DNA of 64,000 nt from an uncultured Prevotellaceae bacterium (GCA_902784615.1 CACZVN010000008.1:55878-119877); one strand, 5' to 3'. Positions 1 to 9,195 are shown, numbered from the stretch's first letter. Program-made: numbers and translations. Notes: generated from the letters alone by a model not told the origin.

Positions 1-861
1 AATGTGATGAAGGAGATCGGTCGTCTGCGTGAAGTGGTCTTCCGTGAGGCTGGCGGTGGTACGGGCAAAGACATGGATATCGATGAATTCGACATCTGTG
101 AGAATTGTTATAAGCAGTTGATTGTTTGGAATCCCGAAGCAGAGGAGATCATCGGCGGTTACCGATATCTGGAGGGTACGGAGTGGGACTTGGACGATCA
201 AGGACAGCCAATCCTCGCCACCAGTCACATGTTCCATTTCTCGGAGAAGTTCCTGAAGGAGTACATGCCATATACCATTGAGTTGGGTCGCTCGTTTGTG
301 TCGCTGCCCTATCAGAGTTCGCGCATGGGTGCCAAGAGCCTTTTTGCGCTTGATAACCTGTGGGACGGCTTGGGAGCCCTGACGGTCATTAAACCCAACG
401 TCCGCTTTTTCTTTGGTAAGATGACAATGTATCCGTCGTATATCCGTAAGGGCCGTGACATGATTCTCTATTTTCTGAAGAAGTATTTTGATGACAAGGA
501 ACAGTTGATTATCCCGATGAAACCGCTGAAATTGGAGTCCGATCCTGCAGAACTTGAGAAGTTCTTCTCTGGGAAAAACTTTAAGGAGGACTACCGCATT
601 ATGAATACGGAGATCCGAAAGCTTGGCTATAATATTCCGCCACTAGTGAATGCCTATATGAACCTCTCGCCGACGATGAAACTGTTTGGGACGGCTATCA
701 ACTACGGTTTCGGCGATGTGGAAGAGACAGGTATCCTGATTGCTGTGGAGGAGATCTTCGAGGAGAAGCGCGTGCGCCATATAGACTCATTCATCAAGGA
801 ACACCCTGAGGCCATGAAGATTACCAGTGGAGCCAACAAGGTTATCTACAAGGAACATTAA
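1..861 (+). CDS. GlsB-like acyl-ACP:amino-acid N-acyltransferase, 5' end missing
   Basis: The reading frame is already open at base 1, so the start lies outside the window. About 286 residues are visible. It begins in a conserved stretch of the GNAT-like 'putative hemolysin' family (EIGRLREVVFR, then GGTG; later GGYRYLEG and ELGRSFV). In Bacteroides this family (GlsB) N-acylates glycine in the first step of glycine-lipid synthesis, and OlsB-type relatives do the same with ornithine. The fold match is by eye; which amino acid is acylated is inferred from the phylum. There is no signal peptide in the visible part, and the enzyme is expected at the inner face of the cytoplasmic membrane. The GlsA O-acyltransferase partner would have to lie upstream, outside the window. 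Confidence 0.7.
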   Translation, partial: NVMKEIGRLREVVFREAGGGTGKDMDIDEFDICENCYKQLIVWNPEAEEIIGGYRYLEGTEWDLDDQGQPILATSHMFHFSEKFLKEYMPYTIELGRSFVSLPYQSSRMGAKSLFALDNLWDGLGALTVIKPNVRFFFGKMTMYPSYIRKGRDMILYFLKKYFDDKEQLIIPMKPLKLESDPAELEKFFSGKNFKEDYRIMNTEIRKLGYNIPPLVNAYMNLSPTMKLFGTAINYGFGDVEETGILIAVEEIFEEKRVRHIDSFIKEHPEAMKITSGANKVIYKEH

Positions 862-874
862 GCGTGGAGAGAGT

Positions 875-891
875 TTTAACCTAAAGATAAC
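875..891 (+). promoter_or_regulatory. TAAC-N7-TAAC element, copy 1
   Basis: The 17-mer TTTAACCTAAAGATAAC is present. The two TAAC half-sites are 11 bp apart, one helical turn, as is typical for OmpR-family regulators. It ends 32 bp before the TAnnTTTG box at 924. Identical 17-mers occur at 9283 and 9950. Confidence 0.6.
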
Positions 892-923
892 ATACGTTTT
901 GGGCTAATTTGGGAAAAACATCG

Positions 924-931
924 TATCTTTG
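924..931 (+). promoter_or_regulatory. -7 box of the CPBP-like gene
   Basis: TATCTTTG matches the Bacteroidetes sigma-ABfr -7 consensus TAnnTTTG. A TTTG at 898-901 sits 22 bp upstream as a possible -33 box. The ATG follows at 956. Confidence 0.65.
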
Positions 932-955
932 CACACGAAAAGCGGTGCGAAGGAG

Positions 956-1762
956 ATGAAGAAAGCGCTATTATACCTATTATTGGCACTTGGCATCACG
1001 ATTGCCGGTCTGTTGCTTGGCGGAGCCCTGGTGGGATTCGTCACTGGTTTTATTGACGGGTATCGTGAGAATCATCCTGGCACAACGAACCCCGAACACG
1101 TCATGTATTACGTGATGGGAGCGAGTTTTGTGTTGATTTGTGTGGTGCTCCAGCTGGTGTTTCTTAAGCGAGGTTTTGCCAGTTACAGTAGGGGGCTCAT
1201 TCCCCAAGGGCAACTGTGGAAACTGATTGTGTTGACGATGATGGTAATGAGTGGTATGGCGATGATCTACCTGACCATCCATAACCCGATAGCAGAGACA
1301 GCCAGCACGCTGATGGGTGAGCCGGATAAGGAGAACTTGCTTCTGCATCTCTGGTTGTACGGACACCCATGGTGTTCCATACCCCTTTACGCCTTATTGG
1401 AAGTTACTGGCGACCTGGTGCTTTTTGGCGGCGTACTGCGAGCCCTGTTGGAGTGGAAGCACCGTCCCATGCTGGTGATAGGTATCTCCACGTTGGTGAT
1501 GGGAGGTGTGTTTTGGCTGTTTGCCGAAAATCCGCTATTGATATGTCTCTCGATGGTCATGTTTATGATCGAGGGGTGGATTTATGAGTGTACGCGGAGC
1601 GTCATCCCCTTGGCATGTGGCGATGCGTTCTTTTGGATAGTTGCCTTCCTGTTAATGGGTAAAGATCTCTCGTCGTGGTACTATCTTGGTGGCTTCGTAC
1701 TAATCCTGCCCTCACTGTTTTACCTCATCAAAGTGACGGATCTCTTCAAGCCTATTGACTAA
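956..1762 (+). CDS. Polytopic membrane protein, degenerate CPBP (Abi/CAAX protease) type
   Basis: About 268 residues with seven to eight hydrophobic segments. The ATG at 956 is chosen because it follows the TAnnTTTG box at 924; the frame extends upstream only through a TTG inside that box. The middle of the protein (ALLEVTGDLVLFGGVLRALLEW) aligns by eye with the EExxxRG motif of CPBP intramembrane proteases, and later helices resemble motifs 2 to 4 (VFWLFAEN, SVIPLACGDAFFW). The glutamate pair, the arginine and the histidines are not conserved, so it is probably not a protease. It sits behind one copy of the TAAC-N7-TAAC element and is tail-to-tail with the response regulator, with which it overlaps by 4 bp. 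Confidence 0.6.
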   Translation: MKKALLYLLLALGITIAGLLLGGALVGFVTGFIDGYRENHPGTTNPEHVMYYVMGASFVLICVVLQLVFLKRGFASYSRGLIPQGQLWKLIVLTMMVMSGMAMIYLTIHNPIAETASTLMGEPDKENLLLHLWLYGHPWCSIPLYALLEVTGDLVLFGGVLRALLEWKHRPMLVIGISTLVMGGVFWLFAENPLLICLSMVMFMIEGWIYECTRSVIPLACGDAFFWIVAFLLMGKDLSSWYYLGGFVLILPSLFYLIKVTDLFKPID

Positions 1763-2460
1763 TCGTTGATGAGCAGTTGGAGGCCGATGCCGCGGACGGT
1801 CTTGAGGGTAATGCGTGGCTCGTCAGCCAGCAGTTTTCTGAGTTTATTGACGAAGACGTCAAGTGAGCGTGAGGCGAAGTAGTCGTCCTCCGTATTCCAA
1901 AAGCGGCTGAGAATGGCTTCGCGGCGTACTACGTTGTTTTTGTTGTCGGCTAAGATTGCCAATATCTGTGCTTCGCGCTGGGTGATGGTCTGCGAGGCGT
2001 TGGTATCGTCATCACGCAGGGTGGCGTGGTCGGCATCGAGGGTGTATTTACCGAGTTTGTAGTGGCTTGTCTCTTTCTGTGTCTTAGCCCCTCCACGCAT
2101 CTTCATCAAGGCTTGGATATGGGCGTCAAGTTCCTCGGGTACAAAAGGCTTTTTCACGTAGTTGTTGATGCCCAGGCGATAGCCCGCTTTCACATCGTTG
2201 GGTGAGGTGAGGGCTGAGGTGAAGATGATGATCACGTCACCGTCGGTTTCGCGGATGCGCTCCACCATCTCGAAACCGTTCATGACGGGCATGTCAATAT
2301 CAGAGATAATCACGTCGGGGTGGGTTTCTTCCCACATTTTCACGCCTTCTTTTCCGTTTGAGGCTGTGCTCACTTCGTAACCACCGATAATATCTTCCAG
2401 ACCTGTCTTTTCAATGTAGGCCAGCGACTCGTCGTCTTCAACTAACAGTAATTTAATCAT
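1759..2460 (-). CDS. OmpR/PhoB-family response regulator
   Basis: 233 residues. The N-terminal receiver domain has the acidic pair (VEDD), phosphoacceptor Asp54 in IISDIDMP, the switch Ser/Thr (FTSA) and Lys in YVKKPF. The C-terminal winged helix (about 135-230) ends in the family's RSLDVFVNKLRKLL and VRGIGLQLL stretches. The ATG at 2460 is used because longer frames run into the kinase gene. It starts 4 bp after the sensor kinase stops and is the last gene of a five-gene operon. As an OmpR-type regulator it should bind direct repeats spaced about one helical turn, which makes it the best candidate for the three TAAC-N7-TAAC elements in this window (inference). Confidence 0.92.
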   Translation of the reverse strand: MIKLLLVEDDESLAYIEKTGLEDIIGGYEVSTASNGKEGVKMWEETHPDVIISDIDMPVMNGFEMVERIRETDGDVIIIFTSALTSPNDVKAGYRLGINNYVKKPFVPEELDAHIQALMKMRGGAKTQKETSHYKLGKYTLDADHATLRDDDTNASQTITQREAQILAILADNKNNVVRREAILSRFWNTEDDYFASRSLDVFVNKLRKLLADEPRITLKTVRGIGLQLLIND

Positions 2461-2464
2461 ATCT

Positions 2465-3760
2465 TTAATTATTCTTAGGGATATATAGGGTAAATTCAGA
2501 AAACTTATCTTTCTCACTTGACACGGTGACCTTACCGCCATGGGCCTGCATCACCTGATCGACATAGTTTAGTCCGAGTCCGAAGCCGGAGACGCCACCC
2601 TTGCGGTTTTTCTCGTGGATGGCGGCACGCCCGAACTTGTCGAAGATGATTTGCTGTTCTTCCTTTGAGATGCCGATGCCGTTGTCGCGTACTTTCAGGA
2701 GCACGTACTTGTCCGTATCGAAGGTCTTGATGCTCATTTCAATCTCGTCCTTTGAGTATTTGACGGCATTGTCGATAAGGTTGGCAACGGCCTCCGTCAG
2801 ATACTGCTCGTCGGCTAGCACGTTTTTCACCTTCAGGTCGGTGGTAATCTCAATGGGTTTCGTGGCTTTGGCCTTCGCTTTTTCAACGAGGTCGTTGATA
2901 ATGGGCTCAATAAAGATGTCCCACTTGTTCAGAATCAGTTTCTTGTTCTCAAGTTTCGAGATGGTCAATAGCTTATTGACAAGGGCCAACAGATGCTCCG
3001 CCTCGTCCTCGATGATCGAGTAGTACTTCTCCTTAATCTGCGGTTTGTCATCAACCTTGCCGCTGTGCAGGAAGTGTGCACCCATGATAATGCTCGACAG
3101 GGGTGATTTCATGTCGTGTACCATAGCATATGAGAAGTCGTTGCGCAGTTCGGCCATCTGCTCCTGTTCAGTGATGAACCGCAACAGTTGGACGATGATG
3201 ATGGCAAAGAATCCAAGGATGATGGCACTGATCAGGAACAGCGGGCTCAGCCTTTGTGCCAGTTCGGGGTAAGGGTTGTTGAGGGCAAGTTGAATAGCCT
3301 TCGACTGGTCACGGCGGATGCTGACAGGTTTGGTGAGCAAAGACCAGGAACTGTTTTCGTCGTTGTTCTGCCTAAGCACCTTTCCCTTGGCATCGATCTC
3401 CAAAACAGTGACGTTACGGTTGATATGTGCCACACTCAACAGAGAATCGACAAGCGTCGCCACGTTGTCAAGTGAGATCTCCGAGTGGTATTTCCGGTTC
3501 AACGCGTCGTTCATGCCTTCTACGGAGGAGGCCAGCGACAGGTTACCCCGCGATTGGGGCAGACTGAGCGTGTCGCCCTCTGTCACAATTTCCGCACGAC
3601 TGTAACTCTCGTAGAACATGGCCCACGACAGTTGGTTGCCAGCCCGCTCCGTGATGTCCTTCGTCGCTGAGCGGTAGGTCATCCACATATAGATGGTCAG
3701 CAGTAGCAACACCGCCACGGCACTTATCATCGAAACATATTTATATCTGTTGCTATGCAT
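2465..3760 (-). CDS. Membrane sensor histidine kinase
   Basis: 431 residues: a first membrane segment (about 9-32), a periplasmic region of roughly 130 residues, a second membrane segment (LFLISAIILGFFAIIIV), then HisKA with the H-box HDMKSPLSS and an HATPase domain with N-box (NLIDNAVKYSK), G1 (DNGIGIS), F-box (FDKFG) and G2 (GFGLGL). No HAMP or PAS domain is evident. The ATG at 3760 is preferred; the frame reaches 3790, but that start would overlap the preceding gene. It follows the receptor-plug-like gene by 13 bp and precedes the regulator by 4 bp, so it is probably co-transcribed with the TonB receptor genes. The signal sensed in the periplasm is unknown. Confidence 0.93.
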   Translation of the reverse strand: MHSNRYKYVSMISAVAVLLLLTIYMWMTYRSATKDITERAGNQLSWAMFYESYSRAEIVTEGDTLSLPQSRGNLSLASSVEGMNDALNRKYHSEISLDNVATLVDSLLSVAHINRNVTVLEIDAKGKVLRQNNDENSSWSLLTKPVSIRRDQSKAIQLALNNPYPELAQRLSPLFLISAIILGFFAIIIVQLLRFITEQEQMAELRNDFSYAMVHDMKSPLSSIIMGAHFLHSGKVDDKPQIKEKYYSIIEDEAEHLLALVNKLLTISKLENKKLILNKWDIFIEPIINDLVEKAKAKATKPIEITTDLKVKNVLADEQYLTEAVANLIDNAVKYSKDEIEMSIKTFDTDKYVLLKVRDNGIGISKEEQQIIFDKFGRAAIHEKNRKGGVSGFGLGLNYVDQVMQAHGGKVTVSSEKDKFSEFTLYIPKNN

Positions 3761-3773
3761 GTTGCCTGCAATC

Positions 3774-5009
3774 TCATTTAGGGAAGTCATACTCTAGATA
3801 CTGCATATTTTGCTCGATAGGATAGTTCGTGAGTCGTCCAGAGCGTGTTATAAACGTCAATATGCCATTATATACGGTATTACCAAATGTGAATTGATCA
3901 GTGTAGATGTTGATATAGTGGATACGGCGGGCATCATATTTCATCAGTCGTTCTACGTCGAAGACTGGCATTCCGTCAATCAGCACCAATGTTGGCAAAG
4001 AAGTATTGTATTGATCTTGTTCTTTGCGGACAAACAATTGTGACACGTCATTGATCTTCTTTTTTGTGACGCAGGTCACATATTCAAGTAGCACTTCCCT
4101 AATAGTGCGAAACTGACGGTACTCGTCAAGATTGTAGGTCTGATCAGGTCTGGTGCCAAATACGGTTTCGTCATAGTCATAGTCTAATGTAACGTCAGAT
4201 GCCATAGCCTTCTGGTGTCGCTGCATGTCGATGGAGCGGGATTCCACCTCACTGCGCTTGTAATGGAATACGAGATGTGGGAGCTTCTTAGGGAGTAAGG
4301 TGGCATACGGATTTGTCATCTCGATAGGCAGGCTCACGCCTGTGGATGACATGGCAGAGAGTACTAACGGTCGTTTGCCATGGATGCCGTAGGTGTAGAA
4401 TACGGCCATGGAGTCGTTAACCATTTGTCCCTCAAAATAATGTATCTGCTTGCCTACGATACTTAGGGAAGGACGGATTTGACTACCACTGAAAGTCTTG
4501 CCGTCATGGCTGTTCTCGACACGTGCCTTGATGATATGACCTTCTATCTCACGTATGTCAACAGCTTTTTCGCTTACCAAATCAGCCATAGAAAAGCCAT
4601 CGCCTTCGGCTATCGACGAATAACTCAACGAGTCAGGATGCGAGTTTCTGATCCACTGGATATCGTCGTCCTTACTCTTACGGAGAGGGTTTACCACAGC
4701 GATAAGCTTATGAGACACTTGGGCGTTGTGACGGGAATAAACAGACAATACATAGTATCCACTATGAAGGTGGGAAGGTAGTTCGAGAACACCAGTTCCA
4801 TGACCTTCTTTAAGACCTACTGCAACACCAGCCGCCAATCCATGGCTATCACATAGTTCTGCGTAAGCTATGATGGCATCGTCGTCAGTCACGTTGATTT
4901 CCATGGCCTCACCGGCAAGATACCATGTGCGGGCTGTTTCTATATCTACAGCAAAGGCGCTCAAGGTTAGCACCATCGCAGCTATCAGTGACAATATTCT
5001 ATTACTCAT
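3774..5009 (-). CDS. Secreted MG2-like protein with TonB-receptor plug-like C-terminus
   Basis: About 411 residues with a signal peptide (MSNRILSLIAAMVLTLSAFA). The first 100 mature residues resemble the macroglobulin-like MG2 domain that precedes some Bacteroidetes receptors (TWYLAGEAMEINV, HSGYYVLSVYSR). The C-terminal part (about 335-411) resembles a receptor plug strand pattern (LVLIDGMPVFDVERLMKYDARRI, then YNGILTFITR), but no beta-barrel follows. The ATG at 5009 is chosen over a TTG at 5033 that would overlap the DUF4249 gene. It lies 11 bp after that gene. The likely role is as an accessory of the DUF4249/TonB receptor complex; function unknown. Confidence 0.6.
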   Translation of the reverse strand: MSNRILSLIAAMVLTLSAFAVDIETARTWYLAGEAMEINVTDDDAIIAYAELCDSHGLAAGVAVGLKEGHGTGVLELPSHLHSGYYVLSVYSRHNAQVSHKLIAVVNPLRKSKDDDIQWIRNSHPDSLSYSSIAEGDGFSMADLVSEKAVDIREIEGHIIKARVENSHDGKTFSGSQIRPSLSIVGKQIHYFEGQMVNDSMAVFYTYGIHGKRPLVLSAMSSTGVSLPIEMTNPYATLLPKKLPHLVFHYKRSEVESRSIDMQRHQKAMASDVTLDYDYDETVFGTRPDQTYNLDEYRQFRTIREVLLEYVTCVTKKKINDVSQLFVRKEQDQYNTSLPTLVLIDGMPVFDVERLMKYDARRIHYINIYTDQFTFGNTVYNGILTFITRSGRLTNYPIEQNMQYLEYDFPK

Positions 5010-5020
5010 CTTCAATATAT

Positions 5021-6193
5021 TTAATCTTGCCAATAATCAGGTTTCACATCAGTGGCACCTCTTAATCTGACATCAAGTTGATAGTCGTAGGCCCAGGCTG
5101 TTTGCAACTTGCCACCAGGCCTATATCTTTCATCTTTCCATTCGCACAGGTACATGCCCTCTTTCGTTACCATTTGGTAGCAGATTTGCTCATCACAATC
5201 TTCGAGCCATAGGCGGGCGTCTTTCTTATAAGGGTGGTCGATAGAGTAATCCTTAGGAATGAGGAAGAACCTGTATTCGCTGGTATTCAACGCGCATCCC
5301 ACAAATCCTATCACGTGCTTATTTGACGTAAGACAATGGATATTGGTAGGCAGGGCAGAGGGTAACGGTGTGAACAATCCCCCCATCTCTGTGCTTGTCT
5401 GGCGCCGGGCAGATTCATATTCGTACTCAGCCTTTGAGATGGCACGCTGATGTATCAGACCACTGTACTTATAATACATACGTTCATCGGCACGATCTAT
5501 ATCGTAGAGTTTGGCTTTTCGGATGTGCTGGCCTTCGTAACTAGCGCTTGAACCAACCAGAATTGATGTGCCCGTTATACTTTTCCATCCACGCGACGGG
5601 AACTGGTAAGGATCAAAGACTGGGGAAGATGTCTTGATATCGAAATATATCTGGGTGGTGTAATCTGGATGCACTTCCCATGTCTCTTCGTATGTCCACG
5701 AATAGTAATTCAACTTATTAGGATCGAAGGGGGCATCGGGTGTTACAAGCACATCGAGATTACTTTCAGGTGTCTCCTGCAACACGTTCACTTCTGAAAT
5801 ATTTTCTGTACGAAGAGGTTTCTGGGGGTCTGACTCATAGACCTCGCCATCTGTTTCGATATGCAGATAATATCCCACATCAGGATTGAGGTCACCAATC
5901 TGACAGGAATAATAGCCATCGGCGGCCTGTGCCTGATATTCAGAGCCGTCAGTTCCACGTACAATGACTGTTGCTCCCGTAACCAACCGAGGTAGATTGG
6001 AAGAATTAAGCGTCTGCGTACGCGAGAGGATAAACTTATTCAATTGGGAAGAACATATCGAGCCTTCGACAACGAGCAAGTCGGAATCCTCTGACGGAAC
6101 GTCTGCATTATATTCTTCAATACAGCCAGACAGCGTAGATATGCTTACCATTAAGCATAACACCATATATATAGAGTTTCTTAATTTCATCAT
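5021..6193 (-). CDS. DUF4249 lipoprotein
   Basis: 390 residues. A type II signal peptide ends in the lipobox STLSGC, so the mature protein is a lipoprotein, probably surface-exposed and on the outer membrane. The remainder matches the DUF4249 pattern: an N-terminal beta domain of Ig-like type (GATVIVRGTDGSEYQA, VGYYLHIETDGEVYES) followed by the conserved C-terminal half with YYKYSGLIHQRAIS. DUF4249 proteins are almost always encoded beside a TonB-dependent receptor, as here (3 bp downstream of it), and are thought to assist the receptor; the substrate is unknown. Two ATG codons in tandem start the gene and the second would serve equally. Confidence 0.88.
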   Translation of the reverse strand: MMKLRNSIYMVLCLMVSISTLSGCIEEYNADVPSEDSDLLVVEGSICSSQLNKFILSRTQTLNSSNLPRLVTGATVIVRGTDGSEYQAQAADGYYSCQIGDLNPDVGYYLHIETDGEVYESDPQKPLRTENISEVNVLQETPESNLDVLVTPDAPFDPNKLNYYSWTYEETWEVHPDYTTQIYFDIKTSSPVFDPYQFPSRGWKSITGTSILVGSSASYEGQHIRKAKLYDIDRADERMYYKYSGLIHQRAISKAEYEYESARRQTSTEMGGLFTPLPSALPTNIHCLTSNKHVIGFVGCALNTSEYRFFLIPKDYSIDHPYKKDARLWLEDCDEQICYQMVTKEGMYLCEWKDERYRPGGKLQTAWAYDYQLDVRLRGATDVKPDYWQD

Positions 6194-6196
6194 ATC

Positions 6197-9148
6197 TTAG
6201 TTGAATCGTATATTAAGTGAAACAAAAGGAATGGCAGAGCCAAACACAGACAACTTATAGCCCTGGACTCGTCCGCCTTCGGTGACATAATAGATAGAGT
6301 AGGCATTCTTACGTGCCAGTACATTATATACACCAATAGAGAACGATGTATGGAGGAAGCTTGTCAGTTTATGAGTAGGCTCGATATTAAAAGCGAGATC
6401 CAAGCGCATATAGTCTGGAATACGGTATGTATTGCGATCTGTATAATATGGCATGTATTTCTGATTCTGCGAATCGTAATATTTGCCGGCGGGCACCGTT
6501 GTAGGACGACCTGTGGCATAGTTGAAGTTACTCGAGAAGCTATATCTCTCAGTAAACTTGTAGTTGAGCACAGCCTTTACCTCATGAGGTCTGTCGTATT
6601 CGGCCGGGTACCAGTCGCCATTGTTCAGAGGCATAGCCACTCGCTTGTCATCCTGACGGAGCAGAGAACGAGAGAAAGTGTAGTTTACCCATCCATTCAA
6701 CTTTCCAAAAGGTTTTTTGGCCTGTAGCTCTATGCCATAGGCTTTCCCCTTGGTAGAGATCACGTCAGTCTCAAGGTGGTGGTTCATCAGCAGAACGGCA
6801 GAACTGCGATAATTGAGATAATCGCTGATATGCTTGTAGTAAACCTCTGCTGACAATTCGTATTTCTTTCCTGCCGTCTCATGATAGATACCAGCTGCCA
6901 ACTGCCACCCTTTCTGGGGTTTGATATTGAGGTCGGAGAGTTTCCAGATATCAGTAGGCGACATGATGGAAGTGTTCGACACTTTATGGATATACTGGTT
7001 CATGGTGTTAAAGCCTAGCTTCAAGGAAAGGTTCTCCTGTAAGGCATAGCGAGCCGACAGGCGTATCTCAGGAGCGTGATAGGTCTTGATAACACCAGTT
7101 TCACGACGTGTCTCCACCAGCGTCTCTTCTGAAGGCAGTTCGCCGTCAAGGTAAATATTCACGTCACGAGGACCAAGCGCATTGAATAAGGAATAACGTA
7201 TGCCGGCAGAAACTGACAGCTTCTCTGTGAGCGCAAACTCATAATCGAGGTAAGCAGCGCTCTCCAAGGCCTTTTCTCTCTGTAGCTGGTCTGTCGTTAT
7301 GCACGATTCCTCACCGATAGGCTCATACTTACCTCCCTGTACATCGTAATGCAGCAAGGAAAGACCATATGAAAGGGTCTGCTTATCAGACAGGCGATGG
7401 CGAATATGCAACTTACCCCACAGCTGGTCAATTCCGAAACTCAGTCGAGCAGCCATGGAAGGTACGGTGTTATCCTCATTAAAATAGTCATAGTGGTCAA
7501 GTCCGGCAGAGAACGTGGCAGTTATTTTATCATTCAGGATAGAACGCCACTCTGCAGAGATGTTACGGTTCTGATAGCCATACTTATCCTTCGAGCTGAA
7601 CGAGAACTTGTCGTTACTCCAATAGCCATACACCTTGAGGCGATGCATACTGTTGATTCTCCAAGTCAGTACGCCACCAAAATCATAGAAGTTGGCCGTA
7701 CCGTTCTTGTAGCCGCTCTTCTCTGGCAGTTTCTTGAGAATCCAGTCGCTATAGGTGGTACGACCATTCAACAGCAGCGACATGTGGTCCTTAACGATGG
7801 GTATCTCGATACTGGCCTTACTGGTAAGCGCACCAATACTTGCGGAACCTGTAAACTTCTGCATATTAGCCTCCTTAGAAGTTACCTTTAATACACTGCT
7901 TATTCTGCCTCCATATTCTACGGGAATACTTGACTTGAATAACTCCACATCCTCAACCGCATCAGAATTGAACGACGTGAACAGACCGAACAGGTGAGAC
8001 GGATTATATACCGTACCGCCATTTAGTAGTATCAAGTTCTGATCTGTGGAGCCTCCTCGTACATTATATCCGCTTGAGGCTTCTCCAACGGTGGTGACAC
8101 CTGGCAGGGTAAGCACAATCTTCATAATATCCGATTCACCAAAGGCTGACGGGATATTCTTCAGTATTTGGGGCTTGAACTTCTCGGCACCAATCATCAT
8201 GTTATTCACAGCCGACTGACGACCACCAACAACGACGATCTCGGCAAGTTCCTGATCATCGGCAATACTTGCCTTTGCCTTCTTCACACCCGGTACGATA
8301 TAGGTCTTTGTATTTGCCGACCCCGCTGTTATTGAAACAGAATCACTGTCAAGAACAGGGATGCCGGTAACAAGTGAATCAAGGGGCCAGGCCGCCTCAT
8401 CCAGGATGGGGGTAGAATCCTGCCCCCTTGATTCGCTCACCTCTTGTCCCTTGCCTTTAATTTCTGGCATCGGAGCGCCTGTAATATTTTCTGTGACTTT
8501 CACAAGGCTATTCTCACGCCTGTTCTTTGAGAAGGAAAGACGATTCTTCTTGGCATATTGCTTGATCTGCTTTTTCTGTTCAGGAAAGAGTTTTGCCACA
8601 TCGGATATTCGCTTTACATGATGCATTTCTCCGTCAGGTGTCACAAGCGTATATCGTTCTTCGGTATTAAGAGTCTTCAGATATTTCCTTCCTCCAAAAG
8701 TGTTGTCACCATTCTGAACCTTCCATACACTATGATAAAGACGAATGCCATTAATGCTTCCATCACATATCAGAGACGCGTATCGTGAACTGTCCTCTGG
8801 ATCATGCACATATCTGTGACCATCCATCTCAAACCAGTCAATGTACTCCTGCTCAGGCAGACAAAAAACGCCTCCGATGGGAGAAAGAACAACAACTCTC
8901 TGCATCAATTGGTCAAAACGGAGTTTCACATCATCATATACCACACCATAATAGCAGATACGGCCTTGATACATATCTGCATTACCTTTATAATATGGGA
9001 TGTCATGCCACCATGTTTTTTGGTACTGTGGCTCAATAGCCCCCACATACAGGCGGGCAAAGTCAGAAGCAGAGGAGAAATACTCCTGAGCCCCAACATT
9101 CCGTACGAGTACCATCATACAGACAAATAACAACAAATATTTTTTCAC
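6197..9148 (-). CDS. TonB-dependent receptor with unusual N-terminal extension
   Basis: 983 residues. Signal peptide (cleavage after VGA), then an extension of about 280 residues that is not the usual carboxypeptidase-regulatory-like domain. The extension has a beta-rich part and a basic stretch (KLFPEQKKQIKQYAKKNRLSF). The plug domain (about 300-420) has LPGVTTVGEASSGYNVRGG and a DQNLILLNGGTVYNPSHLFG stretch, followed by a 22-strand type barrel ending in an aromatic-rich C-terminus (PFVSLNIRFN). It imports an unknown ligand across the outer membrane with TonB energy. It heads the operon with the DUF4249 protein, plug-like protein, kinase and regulator. A TACCTTTG box on this strand lies at 9188-9195. 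Confidence 0.9.
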   Translation of the reverse strand: MKKYLLLFVCMMVLVRNVGAQEYFSSASDFARLYVGAIEPQYQKTWWHDIPYYKGNADMYQGRICYYGVVYDDVKLRFDQLMQRVVVLSPIGGVFCLPEQEYIDWFEMDGHRYVHDPEDSSRYASLICDGSINGIRLYHSVWKVQNGDNTFGGRKYLKTLNTEERYTLVTPDGEMHHVKRISDVAKLFPEQKKQIKQYAKKNRLSFSKNRRENSLVKVTENITGAPMPEIKGKGQEVSESRGQDSTPILDEAAWPLDSLVTGIPVLDSDSVSITAGSANTKTYIVPGVKKAKASIADDQELAEIVVVGGRQSAVNNMMIGAEKFKPQILKNIPSAFGESDIMKIVLTLPGVTTVGEASSGYNVRGGSTDQNLILLNGGTVYNPSHLFGLFTSFNSDAVEDVELFKSSIPVEYGGRISSVLKVTSKEANMQKFTGSASIGALTSKASIEIPIVKDHMSLLLNGRTTYSDWILKKLPEKSGYKNGTANFYDFGGVLTWRINSMHRLKVYGYWSNDKFSFSSKDKYGYQNRNISAEWRSILNDKITATFSAGLDHYDYFNEDNTVPSMAARLSFGIDQLWGKLHIRHRLSDKQTLSYGLSLLHYDVQGGKYEPIGEESCITTDQLQREKALESAAYLDYEFALTEKLSVSAGIRYSLFNALGPRDVNIYLDGELPSEETLVETRRETGVIKTYHAPEIRLSARYALQENLSLKLGFNTMNQYIHKVSNTSIMSPTDIWKLSDLNIKPQKGWQLAAGIYHETAGKKYELSAEVYYKHISDYLNYRSSAVLLMNHHLETDVISTKGKAYGIELQAKKPFGKLNGWVNYTFSRSLLRQDDKRVAMPLNNGDWYPAEYDRPHEVKAVLNYKFTERYSFSSNFNYATGRPTTVPAGKYYDSQNQKYMPYYTDRNTYRIPDYMRLDLAFNIEPTHKLTSFLHTSFSIGVYNVLARKNAYSIYYVTEGGRVQGYKLSVFGSAIPFVSLNIRFN

Positions 9149-9187
9149 TTTTTTATAAATCTAGCTTTCTATTCGTTCTTTCGAATG

Positions 9188-9195
9188 CAAAGGTA
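9188..9195 (-). promoter_or_regulatory. -7 box of the TonB-receptor operon
   Basis: TACCTTTG on the minus strand, about 40 bp upstream of the receptor ATG. The divergent gap 9149-9392 also holds copy 2 of the TAAC element, roughly 90 bp upstream of this box. Confidence 0.65.
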
